A DNA stretch of 64,000 nt from Ophioderma brevispina (taxonomy: Eukaryota; Echinodermata; Ophiuroidea; Amphilepidida; Ophiodermatidae). The DNA lies in assembly GCA_023653785.1 (NCBI GenBank), contig JAMKCH010010148.1:1-64000 (forward strand), read 5' to 3'. Positions 45,248 to 56,469 of the stretch are shown here, piece by piece. A model generated the notes under the pieces. That model made no database searches and was not told the DNA's origin. It worked only from the letters and a program-made list of their open reading frames with translations. Position numbers and translations under genes: made by a program. Position 1 is the stretch's first letter. Every line of letters starts with the position of its first letter.

Positions 45248-45634
45248 TGTTCAATTTTTTTCTTGCAAATAATATATCATTGAAGAATACAAGATATATT
45301 TTTATAGATAAAAATAATATACCCATAAACAGATCTAGGGGCATTAATATAAATAAGAGACCAAAGACATCCAGAAAAAATAACTTACATGTACGAGAAT
45401 TCCTACAGACAATTTATATAACATTCCTGTAAATCTGAAACAGTACGGCGGATATGCAAGTTCCTTCGCGACATGAGACGACTATCATTGGGCCATTTGC
45501 AATATATGAAAGTCTGTATATATGCGGCGTATGTCATGCAAATGACGATTTGAAATAGCACAATTGCCTGTATCCTCCTGAAATGACGTCGCCATAGCAA
45601 AATTCCTTCGCTACTAACCTACTAGGCCATAGGG

Positions 45635-46266
45635 AAAGGGTTGGGTGTTTTGGGAGGGTGTTGTGTTGCGGAGTGTTGGGGAGGGTGTGGGGTGTTGCGT
45701 GGTGGTGACGGGGTTGGTTTTGAGGGATTTTTGGAGGGGGATTTTTGTGTTTCAGGGTGTTGTGTTTGGGTGATGTTTTTGCAGTGTTTTGGGAGTTGTG
45801 TGCAAGGGTGTTGGGGGAAGGGTGGGGGGTTTCATGTTGTTGGGAGGGGCATTGCATGCTCTTGGGGGGGTGTTTGGCTGGGTTTGGGGATTGGGTAGGT
45901 TTTGCGGGGTATTGGGTAGGGGGTAGGGTTTTGCGGGTATTGGGGAGGGGAGTGGCGTGTTGGGGAAGGGTAACAAGCGTGTTACGGGTAATTGGTGTGG
46001 TGTGGGGTGGGGGGTTGTGTTTCAGGGTGTTGGGTGTTGCGGGTGTTTGGTGTTGCATTTGTGTGGGTTTCCTCGGTTGGGGGAGATGGTATGGTTTGTT
46101 GTGGTATTTTTTTTTTGTTTTTTTGGGCTTGTTGGGGAGGGGGTGGGTTTGCGGGTGGGTGTTGGCCGGGGTGTTGGGGAGGGGGTGGGGTTTTGCGAGG
46201 TTTTGGGAGGGGTGTGGGTAAAAAAAGAACTTTTTCTTTTTCTTTTTTCTTTTTTGGGGTGTTGTA
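45635..46266 (+). repeat. G-rich minisatellite array 4
   Basis: Counterpart of array 3 in the second duplicate, with the same GTTGCGGGGTGTTGGGGAGG-type core, and insertions of T-rich bases near 46108-46120 and 46218-46253. Confidence 0.85.
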
Positions 46267-47042
46267 GTAGCATTTATCTCATTTTAGTGATCGCGACATT
46301 CGGCGGGGACATACGCATCGCGTAAATACGATTAGCCTGGGTTGTCTTAGCTAGGCATATTAAAAGTTCCTTGACACAATTACAACTCGTTACATCAGGT
46401 TTTAGGGCATGGCAACAACTACCTTAATAAAATAATGTGTGTTTCACTTGGTAGGGCCTCCGATACAAGCAACAAACGTTGTTATTATTTACTAATCCTG
46501 AATAACTTTCATTTAAAAAATCTATAATTTTAAATTAAGTAGTACCAATGCTTTACGTAGGGTGGTAGTTTAGGTACCGGCGTGTACTAGTTAAGGGGAT
46601 TTTGTGGTCAAAGTCACTATGCAAGTTGTACCCATTAGCGCCCCCCCCCCCCCCCCCTGCCCGAAACCGAGTGCCTTAAGCGCCAGGGCGCTAATCGGTC
46701 GAATACGTACATGTACTTCCCGTAATTGAATTGATATCATATCTTTGAGCACTGCTTGTGTTTTCTTCCTTTTTTGTTAATTTTCAGTTGCAAAAAATAC
46801 CTAAGAATTCTACCAGACGTGTAAACTCATTTTAAAATAACTCTTTCGGTGAATCACTGATAATGTCTTTAAAGGAGGATGACCCTAATCTAATTAAGCA
46901 AGCTACAATTATACCAAACACCGTTAGCACCGGTTCTCATTATATTAGCTGAAGGGCCAGAGAATGCCAAACCTGTTTGAAAGTGCCCTACTTGAGGCCA
47001 AATACACCTGAATTCTTATGTTTCCCTTTATTTTTAAGCAAG

Positions 47043-47112
47043 TCGGGGGCCCAAAATCACTATGGTTGGCGGGCCTGATTTGGCCCGCTGTGCCGCCTAT
47101 TGAGACCCCTGG
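47043..47112. mobile_element. hAT-type mini-element, copy B
   Basis: Same element as 44326-44390 carried by the tandem duplicate (GTTGGCGGGCC, ATTTGGCCCG, TGAGACCCCTG). It is not an independent insertion. Confidence 0.6.
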
Positions 47113-47516
47113 GCCTTTAGCCCTAAGATTTCATAGGGTAATGAGGAAAAATAGTAGCTTTCTAAAGACCCCTGCTTAATTCATACACTAAAATTTTTAC
47201 CCCTTTCAGTAGATTTGGTAGGTATGTTTCTCATCGCATTGCGGCTCACCAGTGGATGCAGCGCCATATTACTAAAAAAAAATATGGAAACAAACGCACA
47301 GGCCTGCACCACTGATGCACACACCTATGATTTCCATAGTAAAGCTAAATACGGCCACACAATCATCGGTGAAAAGTACTTATTAACAGGTAACATCAAC
47401 AAAGCTAGGCAATTCTTCTAATGTTACACAGCTTGTTATTCTGGTACGAAGTGGAGATTGTTGACAGATCATTACGGTGGCACTGGCACATTTTCACAAA
47501 ATATGAAATTATTTCT

Positions 47517-47903
47517 TCCAGTGGCGAAGCCAGAGGGGGGCAGGGGGGCCGCGCCCGCCCAATAATTGATTTCGTCGGTTGAGATGAGCCCACGTCGGTT
47601 CACTTGAAAAATTCAGGTCATGGCACTTGCAGGCGGATTGTCGCAAAGTATAGGTTTAAAGTTCAATGGACCGTGCGACAATAAAATTTTTACAAAACGT
47701 AACAAAAATTAGCCCTCAGAAGACATTTAAAAAGCATCTAAAACCCCAAAATTTTCAGGGGCTTCGCCCCCTCGAACCCCCACCGGGGCTTGCCCTGGAG
47801 CCAAACAGGGGCCCTAGGCGGGCCCCTGGACCCCTACCCATTTTGTCTTCATTGAGATGCACAGCTCAAGGCCCCCCCAAATGAAATCCTAGCTACGCCC
47901 TGA
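47517..47903. mobile_element. CAGTGGCG-type hAT-like element, copy B
   Basis: Starts CAGTGGCGAAGCCAG; the complement of the right end is CAGGGCGTAGCTAGG. Flanks ATTTCTTC (left) and ATTTCTCA (right) agree at 6 of 8 positions, suggestive of a hAT target duplication. No open frame of transposase type. Confidence 0.68.
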
Positions 47904-48119
47904 TTTCTCAATTTTTTTCCTTGCAATACTATATCATTGGAAAATATCAGATATATTTTATAGATAAAAATAATATACCCAAAAACAGATCTGGGGCATT
48001 AAATAAGAGACCAAGACATCCAAAAAAAGAAACTTACATGTACGAGAATCTACAGACAATTTATATACTTTCCTGTAAATTATAAATATTTTGACTCTTT
48101 TGGGCGGATCACTGATCGT

Positions 48120-48279
48120 ACCTTTAATTTTGCTGTAACTTTAATCAACAAATGTGTCATTATATGAATATGATAGACTCACGCTCATTGATATTAAAAC
48201 CACAAAGGTCACAGACCAGGCAAACAGGGTTGATGCCGTGGAAATCAACTCCAGCGTGTATTTTTGTGTGTGTTTAAAG
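48120..48279 (-). repeat. Dispersed repeat, 3' part, split by a retrotransposon
   Basis: Reverse complement (AAAAATACACGCTGGAGTTG, GGTCTGTGACCTTTGTGGTT, TTAATATCAATGAGCGTGAG) matches 54760-54910. Its missing 5' part lies at about 50975-51180, beyond the retroelement at 48.3-51.0 kb. Confidence 0.75.
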
Positions 48280-50975
48280 GGGGTTGACCCAATTTAAGTC
48301 TAGAAATTTGTCATCTTAATAGAATGGCCTTTACCCCAACCCCCCCCCCCCCAATGATATTTCAACACCTTTTTAAGTGAGAGCTAAAAATGTGATTTTG
48401 TAATCCCCATAGAGTACTGGGTAAAATTATTGGTCGACCAAAATGGGGCATATTTTCCCTCATAACATCCAAACCAAAATCTTAGCCCTAAGATTTTCAC
48501 AGGGTAATGAGGAAAAACTAGTGGCTCTATCTTCTTACACAAAATGTTGATCAATTCCGTTGTTAAAATCTAGTTCGGCAAGCCTCAACCATCACCACCC
48601 TGGCACAATTCCTACCCAGCACTGTGTCAACTCTTTATTAATATAGCAAAGAAGACCATTCCACGTGGCTGGCACTTGCAAGTATATCCCATCTTGGGAC
48701 GAGGAATGTGATACTCGTTACAATGATTTCCTGAATATGAACCCGGGGAAGAAGCTTCATCCAAGGATTCAGACCTGACAAACTGCTCTCTGGACAGGAA
48801 ACGCCAGACAGAGCGCTGGGAGGAGACACGGTCCAAGGAATCGACTTCACCCACCACTCCAGCAGGAAGGCCTGGAAGACAATAAATCGCCTCACCGGCA
48901 GGAATGTCCACAACCTCAAAATGGTCCGTGAGCAAGTCCTCGCAATGGTCGTTTCAAGAAAATTGATAAGGATCACACTCGCTCTAATGCAAAAAGAGAT
49001 CCACCAAACTCCGTCGAGCCCCGGCGTGGATGGGTCACTTTCAAAATCTTTCAATAGAGAGCTTACCTCCGCTATTAGCCAACTGGGGAGAAAGGCCCAG
49101 GCCAAAACATAACAGCAGAGTTCCTGATGCAATGCGGCCCACGATGTCTAGATGTGGCTCCAGGACTCTTACATGTTGCACTCACCAACCAGTCCTTACC
49201 CAAGTTCTGGAGGAAAGCTACTATCATCGCACTCCCCCAACCAACAGGCCTGTCGACAAACCTAAGAACTACCGCCCATATCAATACTGTGTGTAGCTTC
49301 AAACTCCTTGAGAGGAGATCCTGGGCCCGGATGGAGCCCGTCGTCGAACCCCCCATCGGTGCCTAACGAACAAGCAGTGCATTTCCCCGTGGCCGGAGCC
49401 ACTGTCCACAATTGTAAAACTCACAAAATGATTTATTGAGGAAAGCTTTGAAAAGCGCCATTAAGGCAGGCGTTATCTTGGTGGACCTTACTGCAGCATA
49501 CGCACCGTGTGGCACCAGGGCATGACACTCAGCTTCTCAGGGACCCATCCCGGACGTCATCTTATACAATCAGATGTTAACATGCTTGCAAACCGTAGCT
49601 TTATTTCTCAAGAATAGTGCAGGAGTAACGAGGAGGCGGCATAGGATTTTCTCTCTTCTCGTTTTCGTTGTTTGAGGAACGGTGTACCGCAAGGATCTGT
49701 ATTGGCTCTATGCTGTTTACCTTGTATATCAGCGATATACTTCAAACAAACATACTTAGACAATATGGCTACGCCACCGATCTTGCCCTCCTCCACTTGG
49801 ACAGCAAGGACAGAGCACCAGAGAGTAGGAAAGCACATTTACTCACAGGGACCTGGCCCTACTTGCAGCATATAGACCTGGAGACTCAAGCTGATGCGAA
49901 GCCAAGACCATCGCTATTGCCTTCCACCTCAACACCAAAGAGGCTCATTGCCAGCTGTCAAAATCCGACATCAATGGAGTGCCTCTGCCATACAATCCTT
50001 ACACCAAACCTATTGGGAGTGAAGCTTGAACGGCAGCTTACTTACCGGCAGCACATCGAGTCTGTATGCGCCAAGGTATCTTCGAGGATTAACCTCCTGT
50101 GCAGACTTGCTGGATCTTCATGGGGTGCCAGCCCAACACGTCCGCCCACTCTTCCTTGGCCTCTGGTTCTACATGCAACTGCTGAATATGCCGCCCCGAG
50201 GCAATGGTGCAACAGCTTCCACACAAAGTAAGCGGTCACTTACTCAACGATACCTTTGAGAACCATAACTGGCTGCCTCCGCCTCACTCCATCTGAATTT
50301 CTACCAGTGCTTTCAGGCATTGCACCTGCAGCACTTCGGAGGGAGCACCACTCACACAAACTAGTGAATAAGGCCCTGCTGGACAACAAGCACCTGCTGC
50401 ATAACACTGTCAAAGAATAACACCAACTCGGTAGACAGAGACTGCGCTCTCGCCGATCTTTCTGCCGACACGCTGCTAAACTCTCCAGTTCCCCATTCAA
50501 CATCTTACAGACATGGAATACTGCCTGGCTAGACATTCCAAGACCAGATCAACTCTCTATTACATCTAAGACAGAACTACCACCTGGCAGCAATCTCCCA
50601 CGCAAGGAATGGGTCACCTTAAACCGGATTCGCACAGGAGTCGGTCGCTTCAATAGCAATATGCACCGATGGGGGCTGCGGCCATCGCCAGCCTGCCAAT
50701 GTGGTTCTCCATCACAGACTGCGGATCACATTCTCAACGAGTGCCCTACCTTTCGTCCGCCGGTGGATACAGATATCTCAAACCCCAACCAATCAACAGT
50801 GAGTTGGCTCCAACGTTTACAACACATTTAGCTGCTGCCTCATGCAAGAAGAAGAACATCGCATTTGGGGGGGGGGGGTTCCTGGCGACAAGTACAGTCT
50901 AATACACAGTAAATCCAGGGTCCCTGGGGATGAGGCTATTAGCGATCGGACCATGGACCTTTAAACGCCCATTTC
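48280..50975 (+). mobile_element. Non-LTR retrotransposon, 5'-truncated, decayed, inserted in a dispersed repeat
   Basis: Same type as the element at 4.4-7.5 kb. Linker frames give GIDFTHHSSRKAWKTINRLT (about 48838-48897) and SPGVDG (49019-49036). RT: FWRKATIIALPQPT (about 49207-49248), K-N-Y-R-P (49264-49278), GVPQGSVLA (about 49681-49707). The catalytic box reads Y-A-T-D-L-A-L-L-H at 49770-49796, so the first catalytic Asp is Thr. Then TAEYAAP (about 50185), LRREHHSHKLVNKALLDN (50335-50390). The CCHC knuckle is C-Q-C-G-S-P-S-Q-T-A-D-H with Cys 50694, Cys 50700, His 50727 and Cys 50742. Several frameshifts; inactive. Confidence 0.85.
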
Positions 50976-51180
50976 CTTCCGTCCGTCTGCTGAATTATGA
51001 CTCGGGCAGGCATTTATAATAAAATTGTTCTGTTTACACATAAAGGTGCTGATTTGGCCTTAATCATTTTAGGTGAGGGTTAATGTAAAAGCTTTACAAC
51101 CATGCAAAAATATAAATTTTGAAAATCTTGAGGGCGCACTATTTTTCAAATGTACTAGTGTCTCTTAGTTTAACATAATT
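50976..51180 (-). repeat. Dispersed repeat, 5' part, split by a retrotransposon
   Basis: Reverse complement matches 54580-54760: GAGACACT then ACATTTG, TTTTCAAAATTTATATTTTT, GGTTGTAAAGCTTTTA, GGCCAAATCAGC, CAATTTTATTATAAATGCC. Order and orientation continue into 48120-48279 once the retroelement is removed. Confidence 0.75.
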
Positions 51181-51416
51181 GGTCCTAAGCTGTGGAACAA
51201 GCTTCCTGTTAATATTAGAGAGGCACCTTCTACCAGTGTCTTTAAATGGCTCCTGAAAACATATTTCCTGATGTTTAAAATTTTGTTAACTTTGTATTCG
51301 TCAGTTTTCCTTATTATGCTGTATGTCATGTTGTATATTAATTTCATATTTTTAGTATTTTGTAAGGTGCTGTGTTCTCTGTAGAACACCATATAAATAC
51401 ATATTATTATTATTAT
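51165..51416 (+). pseudogene. 3' end of a Jockey/CR1-type retrotransposon with TAT tail
   Basis: FNIIGPKLWNKLPVNIREAP then TSVFKWLLKTYFL (51171-51280) is the conserved C-terminal G-P-x-L-W-N-x-L-P motif of many CR1/Jockey-group ORF2 proteins. The 3' UTR ends ACCATATAAATACATATTAT with a (TAT/ATT)n tail (51402-51416), the usual microsatellite end of such elements. Everything upstream is lost, as in 5'-truncated insertions. Confidence 0.75.
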
Positions 51417-51478
51417 TAAACTAGACTAGTGTAACCCTTCAAAAATAAATATACACACATACTTGAAAATGTACTTAA

Positions 51479-51787
51479 AGGTGCTTGTTCCGATCGTCTT
51501 TGGGACCCCCCGATTTACCCGGAAGTAGTATCAATTTTGATATCAGATGAAAGGCCGTATTTTTCTCATTGTATTCCTGAAATTTCAGCTTTCAAATCCA
51601 TTTTGTTCTCAAGATACTGACAAAAAACTGACGTTTTAGTGGTTAACCATCAATATTAGCACAGTGGTGAATAGGGCGTTGCACTATGCATTATCGCGTC
51701 TAGCATCAAAACCGCAAGTTCGTTTCCCACGGTACCCGGTGGCCTGTGTATACAAATGTCAGGCTCTCATACCAAGTAGATAACACG
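51479..51787. mobile_element. piggyBac-like MITE, copy 2, right end lost
   Basis: TTAA (51475-51478) then AGGTGCTTGTTCCGAT; about 310 bases align to 23438-23770 (GGGACCCCCCGATTTACCCG, GATATCAGATGAAAGGCC, GGTTAACCATCAATATTAGC). The match stops near AACACGAT, where a different inverted-end element begins. Confidence 0.85.
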
Positions 51788-52142
51788 ATCTCTATACAAT
51801 GGATTGGAAACTGGCCTGGGCTTCGTAATTGAAGCACTGATGGCCATATTGGTCATCCAAAAAGAGCCCAAGCAGGTGGTTAAGAGCCGGTCATTTATAC
51901 AAAATTGTTCCCATTGAAATGTGGATAAGCGACATAACAGACTACAGAATCAAGCCAATTCAGTGAGCTCATTGTATTCGCGCGTATGGGATGGCATGTC
52001 TCTAAATGTGCACCCGGGATACAACTTCTGTTAAACAGGTGTCTCTGAATGGTATTGTGTTCGGTAGACCAAGATGCCCGCCCGTTGCTCCATTCATCTA
52101 ATATACAATTACTGTTGTGTAGCCAATCCATTGTATAGAGAT
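51788..52142. mobile_element. 355-bp element with perfect 20-bp inverted ends
   Basis: ATCTCTATACAATGGATTGG (51788-51807) is exactly complementary to 52123-52142. The interior is non-coding on inspection (a 100-codon minus-strand frame has no domain). It abuts the truncated piggyBac-like MITE directly. No target duplication is evident. Confidence 0.8.
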
Positions 52143-52149
52143 AGTGGTT

Positions 52150-54575
52150 ACAGTGCGACTGCGATAAAACTATAAATATTACGCGACCCCTTTTCAAATG
52201 TCCACGTTTTCATGGATTGTTAGTGTTTAGGCCAACTAAAACCTTTGTTAATCACAAAATGATAATTAAAACACCCCTCTTAACATTTTTCTCAAATCAC
52301 TGAGGTTTTAAAAAAGTAGTTTTTTTGCAATAAAAAATTCTAAACGAACTTCGCTCCTATCCTCTGTGTGCTCAACGAAGTTCACAAAGATGAGGCTTGT
52401 GGCAAACTTGCATGTGATATATTCGCCTATGGGATATATTTTCGCTGGCTTCTGTTTCGGTATTGCATGCGGCATTGTAAATATACCACAGTAAACATGG
52501 TAGCTTCCATGATTGTTGTACAGTTGTGTACATTTGTCGGAATAAATCTGGATTTTTCGCAAGGAATACTCCAATGGCCATGAAAACCATCTGGTACGTT
52601 TTATTTAGGGATATTTCATTATATATGTTCCGATAGATTCATACCAATAAATCACTTGAAGGGAATTCTCCTTGTTTTGATTTCACCCAAATTTGTCTTT
52701 TCTGGTTGTTGAGGACATCCTCAAATATCAGATGGATGTCTTTTCCAAATACACAGATGAATGGAATTTACTTTGTCATTCAGAAGAAGACTGCACATGG
52801 ATAGATGGATGGATTTTACTAATTGAATCTTGGGCCCCCACTAATGTGATAAATTCTTAACTCAAGAAGTAGCAAAGATAAATCTAGTAGTTCTGATATT
52901 GGGCAATATCATAAAAGGTGGTAAAATTGCAAGTATGTGTAGCACTAAAGATAAAAAAAAAATCCTTTTGAATTTTAAAGTATTCCGAGTTCTACACAAA
53001 AGTTTTTTCTCCTAATGTTGATGGACACTTTGAGAGTGAACTTGGTAACAAAGAAAAACATTCCAATAGAAGGAATAATATTCAAAGAATTCTTGAAACT
53101 GAATGTCATAGTTGCCTGTTAAATTAAAATTGGCAAAAATTTCAGTGTCAGTGTCTGACTGCACAGCCATATATGCACTAAAGGCTTATTAATGCCCTTA
53201 AGCACACTCAAGCGTGTGCTGGTCATGAATGTCTGAATGTTTACATTGGATAGAAATGATCAATACAAAATGACATCACCCAGTTATCAAATTGTGCTGA
53301 TTAGAGGGCAGATAGAGGTTATGACGTACTACCCAAAAATATGTTGGTGGTATAGTGGACCCTTTTTGTAAACACTCTGTATATTGGGAAGACTTCAAAC
53401 AGCATTCTTTTCACTTAGCCTTATAACCTTAACTCAACTCTAATCCAATTCAAGCATAGCCCTAATCTGGCCAATAACCCGAACCAATTCCCTTTGCTCT
53501 AAATGGAATTAAACCTCACTATTTAGTACCCAACCTAAGTAGGAGATTAAAAGTAAGTCATCTGTATATAGCTATTAAAATTTGAGAATAACTCTGTTCG
53601 TGGGAACTTTAAGGTGCATTTGTTCTTAAGAGTAACTTGTGAGAGCATCTTTATGCATGTGTTGCATGTATTAGTGCATTTATTAGTGTGTAGCCTTGGG
53701 AGAATCATTCAAGATAATCTTTGGTGGCTATCTAATTACTCAATTATTGATGCTTGAGTGGTTCTGGATAAAAAACCTTGCAATCAAGGGCAAAACTTAT
53801 TCATCATTTGAATTGAAAAGAAGTCACATTTTACCATTCAGAGTTTGATAAATTATAAGACCTTCATTTTGCGGGCCCATCAGCATATCAATTGGTACCC
53901 ACCCTGATCAGACTTGGTCTTCAATTCTATATACACTCCTATTTGGCACTCTGCTCAAGAGCCCACACTTAAAACCAAGTCACCAGTGTGCTGTTTACCT
54001 AACCATTTCTGTATTAGTTACTGATTGTGAATATAGAAATACAAGGTAAGTTCTTTCTGCTAGTTCAGTAGTTGTGGTGAATTTGGATAACTACATCAAC
54101 TGGAAGATTTATACATGCATGAGGCATTTTATTTGTGTCACAATGCTGGGTTTTTTTTTTTTTTTGTGAAATTCACTATGCTTTTGTTCATTATTTTTGA
54201 AGAAGGAAAAAAAATATTTAGTGGAAAACTTGTGTGCAAACCTCCACCAGCATCACAGTTGTTCCAGTGTACCATAAGCCCAGGTATAGTGCTCTGCAAA
54301 CACCAGTGCTAGCAAGCTCAGTATTTTGCTCTGCCCTCTACCCACTCAGTTTAAGCATTGGCCCTGTGGATCTTCCTATTTCTTTACTTGTTCTGAACTT
54401 GATCTTCACCTTGGTGCTTGTCTTATGTGGGCATCTAGGATGGATATGAAAATATTTTAGACAGCAGTCTAGGAGTATGCCATATCAGTATGTCACTTAT
54501 AAAGTGGCTTACGACAAAGTATCCAATTGCTGTACATAATCACACCAACACACCCAAAAATAGTTTTCTAACCGA
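52150..54575. other. No gene recognised
   Basis: Longest unstructured stretch in the window. AT-rich, with no domain-bearing frame, array or inverted-end element found by eye. A lone TTTAAGGTGCATTTGTTC near 53608 resembles one end of the TTAA MITEs, but no partner end was found. Confidence 0.45.
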
Positions 54576-54579
54576 GACA

Positions 54580-54910
54580 CTGCACATTTGAAAATATGAA
54601 AGAAACAATTTAAAATTTTCAAAATTAATATTTTTGGATTGGTTGTAAAGCTTTTATATACACCTAAATATTAAGCCCAAATCAGCCCGCTTATGAGTAA
54701 ACACAATAATTTTATAATTATGTCGCGCCGACATTTAATTCTGCAGATGATGTGGGATGCGTTCAACACAAGAAAACACATGGCTGAGTTGATTCCCATG
54801 GCATACCCTTGTTTGGACCAGTCTGTGACCTCTGTGGTTTTAATATCAATGTGAGTATGAGTCTATGATGTTTATGTTACAGACATATTTTGGTTGATTA
54901 AGTTAATAAG
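54580..54910 (+). repeat. Dispersed repeat, uninterrupted copy
   Basis: Matches in inverted order the two pieces at 50976-51180 and 48120-48279. Here GTAAACACAATAATTTTATA, GATGATGTGGGATGCG and TTCAACACAAGAAAACACAT run continuously. Serves as the empty site for the 48.3-51.0 kb retroelement. Confidence 0.75.
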
Positions 54911-55500
54911 GAAACTAAAAGTTCGCCTACAAATTACTTGGATTCTGTAGCCTCTTACTATTGGCCCTGTCTGTTTGGGGTATGTTTTTTATGTGTAAAA
55001 TATATCTCTATTCTTCCAATGACTTAGGCTATCATTTCAAGCAAATTGAAGAAATTTCATATTTTTTCTGAAAATGTTCCAGTGCGATTTTAATCTATAA
55101 TTAAATGAATACAATATAACTAATATATTTAAAACCTAAGGAATAAACTCAATAGAATTTATAACCTAATGAATTTTAACATTTCATTATTTTAAAAAGA
55201 AAGAAAGAAGTTCCAGCATATACCAATTTTTATGGTTTTGCTTGGACATTATTTGAGATCAAATTGAGGAAACGTCATATTTTGTTGAAAATATGCCTGT
55301 GTCACTTTTAAGTCCATGGGACATGCTTTAACATACTTATAATACGACCACAAAATGGTTTCATTCATAGTAATGTATTGGTATCAAGTAATCTGCAGGA
55401 AGCAGGAATTTGAGAAAACGTATATTTGATAAAAATTGGGCATAATATCAGGTGTTTGGACCAGCTTTCAAAGGAATTTCCAAAACGAAAGTAATTAGCG
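54911..55500. other. No gene recognised
   Basis: AT-rich sequence; no domain-bearing frame or repeat structure identified. Confidence 0.45.
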
Positions 55501-55690
55501 CGCTGGCAGCGAGGACCCGGAAGTGACGCCCGAGAACAATACGCGATACGCGTAACGCGTCATATCGTCATCGTGGAACGGACTGCGCGTGGCCCAGTTT
55601 TCTTACACAGTTGACTTCTCGCGTTATATGCGTTGTACGTGTTGTATCATATGGCATAATTTTTTCTGAATTGGTGCTTAAAATTAAAGC
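55500..55690 (+). promoter_or_regulatory. Possible CpG-rich promoter region
   Basis: CpG-dense island within AT-rich flanks (GCGCGCTGGC, CCCGGAAGTGACGCCCG, ATACGCGATACGCGTAACGC), just upstream of a THAP-like exon. CCGGAAGTGA resembles an ETS site. No TATA box stands out. The assignment is inferred from composition and position. Confidence 0.3.
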
Positions 55691-55696
55691 ATAATA

Positions 55697-55839
55697 ATGT
55701 GATGTATTGTCGACGGGTGCCACCAGCGGCGACCGTACCTACAAGGAGAATCAGAACAAAGAAATAGCTTTATTCCAAGTTCCTAGGACCAAAGAATCCG
55801 ACAAGGAGATATCTGGAGTGTGCGGTGCGATTAGCCCAA
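55697..55839 (+). CDS. THAP-like zinc-finger first exon, frameshifted
   Basis: C-I-V-D-G-C (55703-55720) is followed, one base out of frame, by TSGDRTYKENQNKEIALFQV then PRTKES (55722-55799), and after another shift by RRYLECAVRLAQ, ending at a donor GTGAGC (55840). Pattern C-x4-C, then LFQVPR and RRYLE, fits the first half of a THAP DNA-binding domain (C-x2-4-C, F-x-x-F/V-P, W/L-I/E). The C-x2-H half would be in a later exon, not found. The two shifts may be sequence errors or decay. It could be a host THAP gene or a P-element-type transposase. Confidence 0.35.
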
Positions 55840-55849
55840 GTGAGCTTTG

Positions 55850-56460
55850 TTTAAAACTTGTTACTCTGACGTCATGAAACGGGGTCAAATCCAACTCAGC
55901 ATCTTGATACGCGTTCGCGAAAAAATGAGAAGGCCCAGTCAGTTAGGGTATATTTACCCTTGAAATTTACACACTTTCCCGATTTCACTTTTAAATCTGG
56001 TGAGATGTGATCGGGATACTGTTGAGATACGAAAATGAAAGAAATTAAGAAATGTCTATCAGCCGTGTCCATGGACCGTTAAGTGCGGAAAATGATGGGT
56101 GGTTGCGTTATTTGTTCATGGGCCCCAACAGTCCCTTAAAGGGCTAAAACGGCCAAAATAATACATTTTGCAAAGCATTCTGGAGAAGCAAAAGCTTAGA
56201 GGGATTTATGTTTTCTTGACAAAGAAAGGTTGAAATGAAAAAATTTTCAGTATTGTCTATTAAATCACTTCATATTTTCATTGGCACAATTCATTTCATT
56301 TGTACAGAAAACCATGTGATGACATTCTACAAAATTTAGATGAGGACAGGTAAAGCTGCCTAGCAGAAACGTGTATCCTGGGGATGGAATGACAAACCAA
56401 GTGGAGCTGCATCTAAGAAGGACGTCACCTTAACAAGAATATAGAGAAAGGTAAATTGTG
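55850..56460. other. No certain gene; one short exon-like segment
   Basis: TTTGTACAG (ending about 56306), a 42-base segment open as KPCDDILQNLDED, then GGTAAAGC near 56349 looks like a small exon downstream of the THAP-like exon. Too short to rely on. Confidence 0.2.
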
Positions 56461-56469
56461 TAAGGTTAG

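Larger units (their letters stand above)
42563..45430 (+). repeat. 2.9-kb tandem duplication, unit A
   Basis: Begins CTGAAACGGTAGGTCGGATATG and ends ATTTATATAACATTCCTGTAAAT. It aligns throughout to 45431-48079. Examples: GTAGTAGCATTTATC (43437/46265), ACAAGCAACAAACGTTGTTA (43657/46466), a CCCC run then GAAACCGAGTG, GTTGGCGGGCC (44343/47064), GATGAGCCCACGTCGGTTCA (44902/47581). Differences are mostly small indels. It includes the right part of the 1.39-kb G-array element and 1.9 kb of flank. Confidence 0.87.
45431..48079 (+). repeat. 2.65-kb tandem duplication, unit B
   Basis: Direct repeat of the preceding unit with no spacer. The junction is CCTGTAAAT/CTGAAACAGTACG. It ends at CTTTCCTGTAAAT (48079), after which the sequence is new. 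No gene recognised. Unit B is about 220 bases shorter than unit A through many small deletions. Confidence 0.87.

Noticed and set aside
53604..53625. TTTAAGGTGCATTTGTTC resembling a TTAA MITE end
   Set aside because: No second end or shared interior within a few hundred bases.
54234..54449. 71-codon hydrophobic frame
   Set aside because: Looks like a membrane segment by composition, but no splice sites, homology or codon signal support it.
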